Under the pieces are notes generated by a model. That model ran no database searches. It saw nothing but the letters and a program-made list of their open reading frames with translations, and had not been told where the DNA came from. From the NCBI RefSeq assembly GCF_031458395.1, contig NZ_JAVDYJ010000001.1:1798001-1862000 (forward strand): DNA of 64,000 nt. The letters run 5' to 3'. The stretch comes from Enteractinococcus fodinae (lineage in GTDB: Bacteria > Actinomycetota > Actinomycetes > Actinomycetales > Micrococcaceae). Shown in pieces: positions 54,853 to 62,679 of this stretch (its first letter is position 1; every line of letters begins with the position of its first letter). The translations under genes and the position numbers were made by a program.

Positions 54853-55731
54853 TTAGCCTTTCTTCTTGGTGGCAATGATGGCGGAAAAGTCTTTACCTGC
54901 ATTATCTTCAGTGTTGAACTCAGTGTACGCCTGAAACGCAGCCAGTCCGAAGTCTGCTGGTGTGCCGGTCGCTTCGATAGCTGACTTCGCAAGATTGAGA
55001 TCTTTTGCCATCAGAGCGGTTGCAAAGCCAGGCCGGTAGTCATTGGAGGAGGGAGCTTCTGGTACTGGACCCGGAACTGGACAGTTCGTACTGACTGCCC
55101 ACGACTGTGCCGCTGAGGTAGACATAACGTCATAGAGTGTCTGATGACTGAGTCCCAGATTTTCACCCAGACTGAACGCTTCAGCTGCCCCGATGGTATT
55201 AATCGCCAGCGCCATGTTGTTGACGATTTTTGCAGCTTGGCCGGTTCCGGATTCTCCGGTGTGCACAATTTTTCGCCCCATGACTTCGAATAATGGTTTG
55301 GCTTGCTCAAAGTCAGCTTGGTCGCCTCCGACCATAAAGGTCAGGGTACCCTGATCGGCACCTTTTGTACCGCCAGAAACAGGAGCATCCAGTGCTCGGT
55401 GGCCTGCTTCGCGCGCCAGTTCGGCTGCACGTCGTGCATCATCAACTGCAATAGTGGAAGAGTCGATGAATAACGTGTCAGGCTGAGCGGCCGCCAACAG
55501 CTCGTTTTGATACGCCTCCAACACATGCTTGCCGGCCGGGAACATTGTAATGACCACATTCGCGCCCTCTACAGCAGCACGAGCCGTGTCGGCAGGCGTT
55601 ACGTTGTGTTCGGCAATGGCCTGCGTGGCTGACTCCACCACATCGTAACCAGTCACGTCGTATCCGGCGTTGGCAAGGTTTCGTGCCATAGGGAAACCCA
55701 TGTTTCCAAGGCCGAGAAAAGCTATTTTCAT
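54853..55731 (-). CDS. mmsB: 3-hydroxyisobutyrate dehydrogenase
   Basis: A 292-residue NAD-dependent dehydrogenase that oxidises 3-hydroxyisobutyrate to methylmalonate semialdehyde. GLGNMGFPMARNL binds NAD, APVSGGTKGADQGTLTFMVGG is a substrate-binding signature, and the catalytic Lys is in GTGQAAKIVNNM. The ATG at 55731 follows TAAGGA. It lies nine bases after the hydrolase gene and two bases before the hydratase gene. Related hydroxyacid dehydrogenases exist, but the operon fixes the role. Confidence 0.94.
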   Translation of the reverse strand: MKIAFLGLGNMGFPMARNLANAGYDVTGYDVVESATQAIAEHNVTPADTARAAVEGANVVITMFPAGKHVLEAYQNELLAAAQPDTLFIDSSTIAVDDARRAAELAREAGHRALDAPVSGGTKGADQGTLTFMVGGDQADFEQAKPLFEVMGRKIVHTGESGTGQAAKIVNNMALAINTIGAAEAFSLGENLGLSHQTLYDVMSTSAAQSWAVSTNCPVPGPVPEAPSSNDYRPGFATALMAKDLNLAKSAIEATGTPADFGLAAFQAYTEFNTEDNAGKDFSAIIATKKKG

Positions 55732-55740
55732 TCTTTGTCC

Positions 55741-56802
55741 TTACGATTCGATGACAAGATCGTCGATACCCTCGACGGGCTGAAAGAAGGCTTCGACGAG
55801 TTCATCGGTGACCTCTTCTAAGGTGGCCGGGGACCACTGAGGGTTCCGGTCTTTGTCGATGAGCTGTGCACGAATGCCTTCGGCGAGGTCGGGACCAGCT
55901 ACAGCATGCATCGTGGTGCGAAGATCTTGCGTCAGGGTTTCGGCTAGGGTCTGTGTTTTCGCCCGCCGGATTGCTTCCAATGCGACTTTCATCCCGGTGG
56001 GTGAGTTTCGTTGCAGAGCTTTGAGCGCTTTGTGGGCCACTTCGTTGCCTTGCTCTGCTGTTTCTCGGACCGCCGCGATAATATCTTCGACGCTGTCCTG
56101 ACCGAAAGCCGTTTCTATCCAGTGGGCCTCGGTTTCCAGCGCCGAGGGTGTCGGCTGGTTGAATTCGGCCAAGATGTTGTCCACCTCGTTGGCTGCCTGA
56201 ACGTCTTCGAGGCGTTCGATGAGCTCGTCGAGGCGCGCATCGGGTATCAGCACGTCAGCCATGCCCGCGTAGACGGCATCAGCGCCGGAAATGTGCGTTC
56301 CGGTCAGGGCCATATAGTTGCCGATATTGCACGGTGCGTTGGCCAAATAGTACGGGCCGCCTACGTCGGGACTGAAGCCGATCCCGACCTCAGGCATGCC
56401 CAGCCTGGTCGAGTCGGTGACCACTCGATGTGAACCCGAGACTGCAATACCGACTCCCCCGCCCAGTACTAGCCCGTTCATGATGGCGATATAGGGTTTG
56501 GAGTACGCGTAGATGCGATGGTCCAGTGTGTACTCATCGCGGAAGAAGGGCACGATTCCGGCGAGATCGTTTTTCGCTGCGCTGTCGTGCAAGGAGACAA
56601 CATCGCCGCCGGAGCATAAGCCACGGTCGCCAGATCCTTGGATCAGGACAGCGTGGATCGCGTCGTTCGTTTCGAATGACGTGAGCGCTTCGTCGAGTAG
56701 CCCAATCATGTTGTAGGATAGCGCGTTGACCGCTTGGGGACGGTTGAGCGTGATGACGCCCAGACCGCCCCGGACGGATGTTAGAACTTCGTCGTGTGAC
56801 AT
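55741..56802 (-). CDS. 3-hydroxyisobutyryl-CoA hydrolase
   Basis: A 353-residue crotonase-fold hydrolase of the HIBCH family that releases 3-hydroxyisobutyrate from its CoA ester. The CoA-binding NRPQAVNALSYNM and SGGDV sites, GLVLGGGVGIAVSG, and RLGMPEVGIGFSPDVGG with the family's Glu/Asp pair are visible. The longer HIBCH C-terminal extension is present. The ATG at 56802 follows AAAGGA. It is eight bases downstream of mmsA and nine before mmsB, so the four form one tight operon. Confidence 0.93.
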   Translation of the reverse strand: MSHDEVLTSVRGGLGVITLNRPQAVNALSYNMIGLLDEALTSFETNDAIHAVLIQGSGDRGLCSGGDVVSLHDSAAKNDLAGIVPFFRDEYTLDHRIYAYSKPYIAIMNGLVLGGGVGIAVSGSHRVVTDSTRLGMPEVGIGFSPDVGGPYYLANAPCNIGNYMALTGTHISGADAVYAGMADVLIPDARLDELIERLEDVQAANEVDNILAEFNQPTPSALETEAHWIETAFGQDSVEDIIAAVRETAEQGNEVAHKALKALQRNSPTGMKVALEAIRRAKTQTLAETLTQDLRTTMHAVAGPDLAEGIRAQLIDKDRNPQWSPATLEEVTDELVEAFFQPVEGIDDLVIES

Positions 56803-56810
56803 GTATTCCT

Positions 56811-58322
56811 TTACTGAATCGGCATGATAAAGCTGGCGTCTTCCTTCACGCCGGATGGCCAGCGCGAGGTGACGGTCTTGGTGCGGGTTACGAATTTGAA
56901 CGCGTCGGCACCGTGCTGGTTGAGGTCTCCGAAGCCGGAGGCTTTCCATCCACCGAAGGTGTAGTAGGCAATCGGGACGGGGATGGGCACGTTGACCCCA
57001 ACCATGCCAACATTGACCCGGCGGGTGAACTCTCGAGCGGTGTCACCATCGCGGGTGAAGATTGCCACCCCGTTGCCGTATTTGTGGTCCGATGGCAGCG
57101 CGAGGGCCTCTTCGAAGTCAGCGGCTCGGACAATGGTCAGTACCGGCCCAAAGATTTCATCGGTGTAGATCGTCATGTCTTTGGTGGCACGGTCGAAGAT
57201 GGTCGCTCCGACATAGAACCCGTTTTCGTGACCTTCTACCTTCACACCGCGGCCGTCCAATACCAGTTCGGCGCCTTCTTCGACACCTGTGGCGATGGCC
57301 TGTTCAATGCGGGCTTTGGCTTCAGCAGTTACGACCGGACCGAAGTCTGAAGTGGGATCCAGCGACGGGCCGACTTTGAGGTTCTTGGCTTTTTCTGCAA
57401 GCTTTGCGACCAAGGCATCAGCGGTTTCTTGGCCCACTGGGACTGCGACGGAAAGCGCCATACACCGTTCTCCGGCTGCACCAAAAGCGGCTCCGATCAG
57501 GGCGTCTGCGGCTTGATCTAGGTCAGCATCAGGCATGATAATGGCGTGGTTTTTTGCACCTCCGAAGCACTGTGCGCGTTTGCCGTTGGCGGCTGCTGTG
57601 GTGTAGATCGATTGGGCAATCGGCGTGGAACCGACGAAACCCACTGCTTCGACATCCGGGTGATCTAGCAGCGCATCGACGGCGGTCTTGTCACCGTTGA
57701 GCACTTGGAAGACGCCATCTGGCATACCGGCCTGTTTGAAGAGATCAGCCAGCATCAACGGTACCGAAGGATCCCGTTCGGAAGGCTTCAGGATGAAAGC
57801 GTTTCCAGCAGCAAGGGATGGGCCCGCCTGCCACAGTGGAATCATCGCTGGGAAGTTAAACGGTGAAATGCCAGCGGTGACGCCCAGTGGTTGACGCATC
57901 GAGTAGGTGTCAATGCCGGTACCGGTCTGGTCAGAAAATTCGCCCTTGAGCAGGTGCGGTGCCGCCATGCAGAATTCAATGACTTCCAGCCCGCGCTGGA
58001 CATCGCCTTTAGCGTCATCGAATGTTTTCCCGTGCTCATTGGACAGAGCCGTGGCCAGCTCATCCATATTCTCGTGGGCTAGATCTACGAAACGTCCAAG
58101 AATCCGTGCGCGTCGTTGATGGTTGAGTTGCGCCCATCCGATCTGTGCCTGCTTCGCGATCTCGATTGCCTCGTGCACTTCTTCTGCCGTAGCCAGGGGT
58201 ACTTGAGCAGCTACTTCGCCGGTGGCTGGGTGATAGACATCAGCAAAGCGCCCCGATTTCCCTTCGACGGCCTGGCCGTTGATGTAGTGGCTCAGGGTTT
58301 GTTGCGTCAGTGTCTGTGTCAT
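56811..58322 (-). CDS. mmsA: Methylmalonate-semialdehyde dehydrogenase (acylating)
   Basis: A 503-residue aldehyde dehydrogenase that converts methylmalonate semialdehyde to propionyl-CoA. ISPFNFPAMIPLWQ, AVGFVGSTPIAQSIY, FGGAKNHAIIMPDADL and the catalytic Cys287 in GERCMAL are typical. It lacks the Glu of hydrolytic ALDHs, as expected for an acylating enzyme. The ATG at 58322 follows AAAGGG. It heads the operon, with an upstream region full of dyad symmetries (separate entry). Confidence 0.95.
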   Translation of the reverse strand: MTQTLTQQTLSHYINGQAVEGKSGRFADVYHPATGEVAAQVPLATAEEVHEAIEIAKQAQIGWAQLNHQRRARILGRFVDLAHENMDELATALSNEHGKTFDDAKGDVQRGLEVIEFCMAAPHLLKGEFSDQTGTGIDTYSMRQPLGVTAGISPFNFPAMIPLWQAGPSLAAGNAFILKPSERDPSVPLMLADLFKQAGMPDGVFQVLNGDKTAVDALLDHPDVEAVGFVGSTPIAQSIYTTAAANGKRAQCFGGAKNHAIIMPDADLDQAADALIGAAFGAAGERCMALSVAVPVGQETADALVAKLAEKAKNLKVGPSLDPTSDFGPVVTAEAKARIEQAIATGVEEGAELVLDGRGVKVEGHENGFYVGATIFDRATKDMTIYTDEIFGPVLTIVRAADFEEALALPSDHKYGNGVAIFTRDGDTAREFTRRVNVGMVGVNVPIPVPIAYYTFGGWKASGFGDLNQHGADAFKFVTRTKTVTSRWPSGVKEDASFIMPIQ

Positions 58323-58673
58323 CGTGTCCCTTTCGACATGAACGGCACCGCAGGAAAGTCCCCCTGCGGTGCGCTAATGATGCTCGTGCCGCAACAGCAT
58401 GTTCTGTTGCGTGCGTTATGTCTAATATGCCACTTATTCGGTGGTGTACGCCACAGTTACAGCTTGAAAACCGCTGACCAATACCTCACAGCTGATGTGC
58501 ATGCATGCACAATGCTGCTGCCAGACTGTGCATAAATCGATGGATGAGCTTGAGCCTCACCCTGGTTGTTCATGCGCCCCGTGAGCTCCGATGTGAACCC
58601 ACAAGGAGTCCGCGAATCTTGCCGAACGTGGAATACGGCACTCGGTCACAGGAGGCACTCCTACAATGGGCAT
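58323..58673. promoter_or_regulatory. mmsA: Regulatory region upstream of mmsA with multiple dyads
   Basis: This 351-base gap between divergent mmsA and a methyltransferase gene holds no gene. Dyads seen: a 10-bp hairpin (58345-58354 with 58363-58372) just above the mmsA ribosome site, a 7-bp hairpin (58391-58410), an imperfect dyad GTGGTGTACGCCAC (58441-58454) and a perfect 14-bp palindrome GTGCATGCATGCAC (58497-58510). The last two could be operators for a regulator of valine catabolism. Confidence 0.5.
58662..58667 (+). promoter_or_regulatory. -10 box of a leaderless methyltransferase gene
   Basis: TACAAT lies six bases before the ATG at 58674, so the transcript would start at or next to the start codon. 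Confidence 0.5.
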
Positions 58674-59378
58674 ATGTCTCACGAGGAATTTCTTTCGACC
58701 CCCGACTCCGCTCACACCTTTTCGCTCTCTGCCACTCCGAAATCAGCGGCCGATCAGCCAGCCGAGCCCAAGCGTGAACTGAATAAGTGGCGTCAGGCAA
58801 TGCAGGATCCGACGCATTCAGAACGCTATGCCCAACGATGGGAACGCCTGGAAGCTGCCGGCAATGACATCGATGGTGAAGCACGAGCCATCGATGCGCT
58901 CGCCTCGCGAGGTTCCACCATCTTGGATGCCGGTTGCGGGAACGGACGGGTCGCCGGTTATCTGGCATCAGCTGGCCATCACGTCACAGGCATCGATTTG
59001 GACCCTCATCTGATCAAAATCGCCACGGAGAAATACCCTCAGGCGCATTTTGAGGTAGCAGACCTCGCCAACTTTGCGGTGCGGGACGATTCTGACGACA
59101 TCATAACCTTCGACATCATTGTATCGGCGGGCAACGTCCAGACGTTCTTAGCAGACTGGGAGCGCATCCCGGCCCTGGTCAATGTGGCACAGCATATGCA
59201 CGCCAGTTCCCGTTTCATTACCGGGTTTCAATTGGCGCGCGGTTACTCCAACCAACAGTTCACCTCGGATGCTGCACAAGCCGGTTTAGAGGTCTACCAA
59301 CGCTTCGGATCCTGGCAATTTGAGCCATTCGATGAAGACGGCGAGTTTCTCATGGCCGTGCTGCGACTCAAGCCATAG
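58674..59378 (+). CDS. Class I SAM-dependent methyltransferase
   Basis: A 234-residue Rossmann-fold methyltransferase. ILDAGCGNGRVAGYLAS is the SAM loop, VTGIDLDPHLI carries the acidic ribose-binding residue, and FDIIVSAGNVQ is motif IV. The N-terminal 45 residues are low complexity. The substrate is unknown. No ribosome site fits the ATG at 58674, but TACAAT six bases upstream predicts a leaderless mRNA; the AGGAGG at 58649 is too far away. It is divergent from mmsA and lies 40 bases before the MFS gene. Confidence 0.85.
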   Translation: MSHEEFLSTPDSAHTFSLSATPKSAADQPAEPKRELNKWRQAMQDPTHSERYAQRWERLEAAGNDIDGEARAIDALASRGSTILDAGCGNGRVAGYLASAGHHVTGIDLDPHLIKIATEKYPQAHFEVADLANFAVRDDSDDIITFDIIVSAGNVQTFLADWERIPALVNVAQHMHASSRFITGFQLARGYSNQQFTSDAAQAGLEVYQRFGSWQFEPFDEDGEFLMAVLRLKP

Positions 59379-59418
59379 TTCACCTGACCTACTCAGACCA
59401 TGCTCTATGGTCAGGAGT

Positions 59419-60606
59419 ATGCGCCTGCCCACTTCCGCTGAACAGCCCACACCGCACCGGACGCTGACCCCAGCATTACTCGGAGTGATGTGGATGGCGC
59501 TGTTTGGTTTCGGCACGTTTTTCCTCAATTACTCCACCCTGGTCAGCATCGGTGAAAGTCTGGGATTAACGGCGGTCACCGCCGGGTCCGTCTTGACCAC
59601 CATGATGATTGCGGTGGTGGTCGTCCAGCCGGCCGTTCCCGCCCTTAATACGCGGCTGGGTGCGCGTTATACGTTCTTAGCCGCCATCGGTCTCCAAGCG
59701 CTAGGGCACCTGTGCACAGTGGTCATCCCGGAGCCGTTTGTCGCGCTGCTGATCGGCAGTGTCGTGTCCGGGCTCGGGTTTGGCACACTCGTAGTGATTG
59801 GTACGGCAGTGGTGCCATCGACCGTATCCCCGGACCGTCTCGGCAGAGCCCTTGGCTTCTTTGGCGCAACCACAGCAACCGCCACCGCGATCGGTGCGCC
59901 GCTTGGGCTCTGGCTTATCACGATGATGTCCAGCTCCGGGGTGAAATGGTTGAGCTTTGCCCTCTTACTCCTAGCGGTACCTGCCATCGCGGCCGTGCCC
60001 TCGAAACACGTCACCGAACAGGCCGGACCCCGCGCCGCAGCGCAAGACCATGACCAGCCAGTACGCCGAATGCACATTATCGGTCTGGTCGCAGTGTTAT
60101 TGCCAACGGCTATCGTCTTGACCGTACTAGGTTTAGTGCTTGCCTTCGGCCCGGCAGCAGTTGATGCCTCCCCGGTGTGGTACATCGCGGTCATGCAGGG
60201 GTTAGTTATCGGCGGACGCTTCCTCGGCAGCGCAATGTTGGACCGTCATGCAGCTAGCGGAGTTATGACCATCGGCTTGGCGATCACGCTGCTCGGGTTG
60301 GTGTCTGCCGCGGTGTTACCCGCCGGGTGGGTTCTGCTGCTGGCCATGGGGGTGCTTGGTTTCGGCACTGGAAGTGTGCAAGCAGCCAGCCTGTTCTTAG
60401 CGTTCCAACAGGCTGGAAGTCCAAGCCGAGGCAGTGTTGCCTGGAACATGACTTTCGATATTGGTCTAGCGTTTGCGGGTCTGGTCGGTGGGGTCGGTTT
60501 TACCGTTTGGGGTGGTCAACTGACCTATCTGGCGTGTGCGGCAGTCTTGCTTGCAGCAAGTGTGGCATTCACCTGGTATTTTCGAGCCAGACGACAGGCT
60601 CAGTGA
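59419..60606 (+). CDS. MFS transporter
   Basis: A 395-residue protein with 12 predicted transmembrane helices of the major facilitator superfamily. Sequence such as LGARYTFLAAIGLQALGHL (motif A region) and RLGRALGFFGATTATATAIG fit an MFS efflux or import protein. Substrate is unknown. The start could be ATG at 59419 (with TATGGT seven bases before, leaderless) or ATG at 59407. It overlaps the convergent YibE/F-like gene by seven bases. Confidence 0.85.
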   Translation: MRLPTSAEQPTPHRTLTPALLGVMWMALFGFGTFFLNYSTLVSIGESLGLTAVTAGSVLTTMMIAVVVVQPAVPALNTRLGARYTFLAAIGLQALGHLCTVVIPEPFVALLIGSVVSGLGFGTLVVIGTAVVPSTVSPDRLGRALGFFGATTATATAIGAPLGLWLITMMSSSGVKWLSFALLLLAVPAIAAVPSKHVTEQAGPRAAAQDHDQPVRRMHIIGLVAVLLPTAIVLTVLGLVLAFGPAAVDASPVWYIAVMQGLVIGGRFLGSAMLDRHAASGVMTIGLAITLLGLVSAAVLPAGWVLLLAMGVLGFGTGSVQAASLFLAFQQAGSPSRGSVAWNMTFDIGLAFAGLVGGVGFTVWGGQLTYLACAAVLLAASVAFTWYFRARRQAQ

Positions 60607-61820
60607 GTGGTGACGACCGCTGGGTGACGGCGTTGTTCAGTGGGTTCAGCTACCGCATTGGCCACCGCAACGGCTATGCCTGTGGTGATGGGAATCGCTA
60701 GCACCAGGCCGACGGACCCAACCAGGATGCGCACTACTTCTTCCACCATTTCCGCAGACATGATGGTGTCCATCATGGAGCGGTCATATAACGATACGAC
60801 CATCAGCATCGGCAGGGCTGCTCCCGCGTAGGCAAACGCGATCGTATAAACGGTCGAGGCGATATGGTCACGACCAATGCGCATCCCTGCTGCAAAGAGA
60901 TTACGCGCAGAAATCGTGGGTTGGGCTGCTTTGATCTCCCAGACGGCTGAAGACTGAGTGATGGTTACATCATTGAGCACACCTAAACCAGCCACCAGCA
61001 GACCGGTCAGGACAATTCCGGATAAGCGGATTTCGGGGACAACGGAAGTCAGAATGTACGAGTACTCTTCACCCAATCCGATGAGATACGCCGTATCGGA
61101 GGCCCAGGCCGCTAATCCGGCCGTCAACAACAATCCGATAAAGGTGCCAAGCAGCGCAGTCGTGGTGCGTAACGAGACACCATGGGCAAAGTAGAGGACC
61201 ACAAGCATGATCAGCATACTGCCGATCAGTCCAACCCAAAATGGCGGGCCACCTTCTAGCAGTGCCGGAATCATGAACCCGAATAACACCACAAAGGATA
61301 AGATGAGCCCACCGATGGCCCGCACCCCGCGCCAGCGAGCGACGAGGACGACCACCAGGGCATACAGGGCGGCCAACAGGACAACCGGAACGGTACGTTC
61401 AAAGTCGACAAAAACCCCCGCCTCAGCGAGGTCCTCACCGATCAGGATCTTGACGTTATCGCCCCGCACGACCTCGGTGGAGGCCGATACCTGGACGGGA
61501 ATATCGACCTCATAGCTACCCCGGTCGGTGGCAACCTGGGCGGTTTGGCATTTTAAGTCCTGCTGCACCTGCGTGGGGCTGCCCGTCTCGGCGCCACCGT
61601 CACAGCGCGTACTGGACACCGATGAAACCGAACCGGATACCACTGAGAAGCTTTCCGTGGTGCCATAAGGGTCATCAAGCGACAGGTCTTGATGGGTCCC
61701 AGATGGCCATAACCAAAGCATCGCACCAAACAGCGCGATACCCAGCGGGACCAGGATGGCAAACATCCAGATGGTGACCCTGCGTCGGGTGGCAGGAATG
61801 GTTGACGGGACGTTATGCAT
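60600..61820 (-). CDS. YibE/F-like multi-pass membrane protein
   Basis: A 406-residue membrane protein of the YibE/F family (PF07907). One helix near the N-terminus is followed by a soluble extracytoplasmic region with a possible disulfide pair (the CDGGAETG and LKCQTAQVA cysteines) and then about eight transmembrane helices, with the motif GGLILSFVVLFGFMIPALLEG. Function is unknown. The ATG at 61820 overlaps the end of the GNAT gene by eight bases, so the glyS-GNAT-YibE/F order forms a translationally coupled operon. Confidence 0.85.
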   Translation of the reverse strand: MHNVPSTIPATRRRVTIWMFAILVPLGIALFGAMLWLWPSGTHQDLSLDDPYGTTESFSVVSGSVSSVSSTRCDGGAETGSPTQVQQDLKCQTAQVATDRGSYEVDIPVQVSASTEVVRGDNVKILIGEDLAEAGVFVDFERTVPVVLLAALYALVVVLVARWRGVRAIGGLILSFVVLFGFMIPALLEGGPPFWVGLIGSMLIMLVVLYFAHGVSLRTTTALLGTFIGLLLTAGLAAWASDTAYLIGLGEEYSYILTSVVPEIRLSGIVLTGLLVAGLGVLNDVTITQSSAVWEIKAAQPTISARNLFAAGMRIGRDHIASTVYTIAFAYAGAALPMLMVVSLYDRSMMDTIMSAEMVEEVVRILVGSVGLVLAIPITTGIAVAVANAVAEPTEQRRHPAVVTTH

Positions 61821-62679
61821 CGGTGGAGGCGTCGGTCGCCCAGATTACAGACTCGTGTTCTACCAAGGCGGTATCAGCGTTGATCGCTTGGACTAACAGT
61901 GCATTGAGTGCCGTGGTGGAGTTATCAATCTCAATAGCAAGGCTGCGATGTTCACCAGCCACCGCCACCAAGGCTCTTAGGTGGTCAGCAGGCTCGTCAT
62001 GCTGCGGGTCATGTCCGACGAACAGATCCACAACATTGGCCACAGGGCCCGGATACGCGATGGCAAAGGCCACGATGCGACCCTGGTGCCGCGTGACGAA
62101 GGCCTGCTGAGCCCCGGATTGCGGTGCTAGTAACAGTTGCTGGGCTTGTGTGATGCTGAGACTCGATGGATCCCAGTGGTGCGTGGCGTTGTAGTATTCG
62201 GCAGCGACCTTCGATAATTCCACTGAGCCGGTGGCCAGTTGTTCGACCTCGATATCAGGGGCCTCGAAGGTGCCGGCGGCAACAATAACCCGCTGAGAGC
62301 GCTGTATCTGGCCGAACCCATGGGCCTGGAGCCACGCAGCGGTAGCATCGTCACCGGCCACCGAGCGTGCTTTCAGCGCGGTATCAGTTGGTATGCGTTC
62401 CACAAGCTGGGCCAACAGTGCACTGCCGAACCCCCGGCGTCGTTGCAGCGGAGCGGTCTCGATAAAACACCACATCCGCATTGGATGGATGGCTTGTGCT
62501 CGAATCGCTCCGGCTGCAACTGGGACGCCGTCGTCTTCAGCGACGAGACACACACCAGAAGGGTCTTGCGTTGAAGGCCCTAACATGGTGCGGTCGTAGT
62601 GGTGTTGTGCGCTTGCTGGATCACCGAAAATCTCCAGTAACCGCAGATCGTCGCCTTCTTGCCATTCACGGATGTGCAC
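61813..62679 (-). CDS. Double-GNAT acetyltransferase family protein
   Basis: A 288-residue protein with two GNAT-like halves, the first (about residues 1-140) with the acetyl-CoA loop PLQRRRGFGSALLAQL, the second (about 150-288) more degenerate. This resembles actinobacterial mycothiol synthase-like double GNAT proteins, but the substrate is not clear. The start is a GTG at 62679, immediately after the glyS stop, with no ribosome site of its own, so translation should depend on glyS. Confidence 0.82.
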   Translation of the reverse strand: MHIREWQEGDDLRLLEIFGDPASAQHHYDRTMLGPSTQDPSGVCLVAEDDGVPVAAGAIRAQAIHPMRMWCFIETAPLQRRRGFGSALLAQLVERIPTDTALKARSVAGDDATAAWLQAHGFGQIQRSQRVIVAAGTFEAPDIEVEQLATGSVELSKVAAEYYNATHHWDPSSLSITQAQQLLLAPQSGAQQAFVTRHQGRIVAFAIAYPGPVANVVDLFVGHDPQHDEPADHLRALVAVAGEHRSLAIEIDNSTTALNALLVQAINADTALVEHESVIWATDASTDA

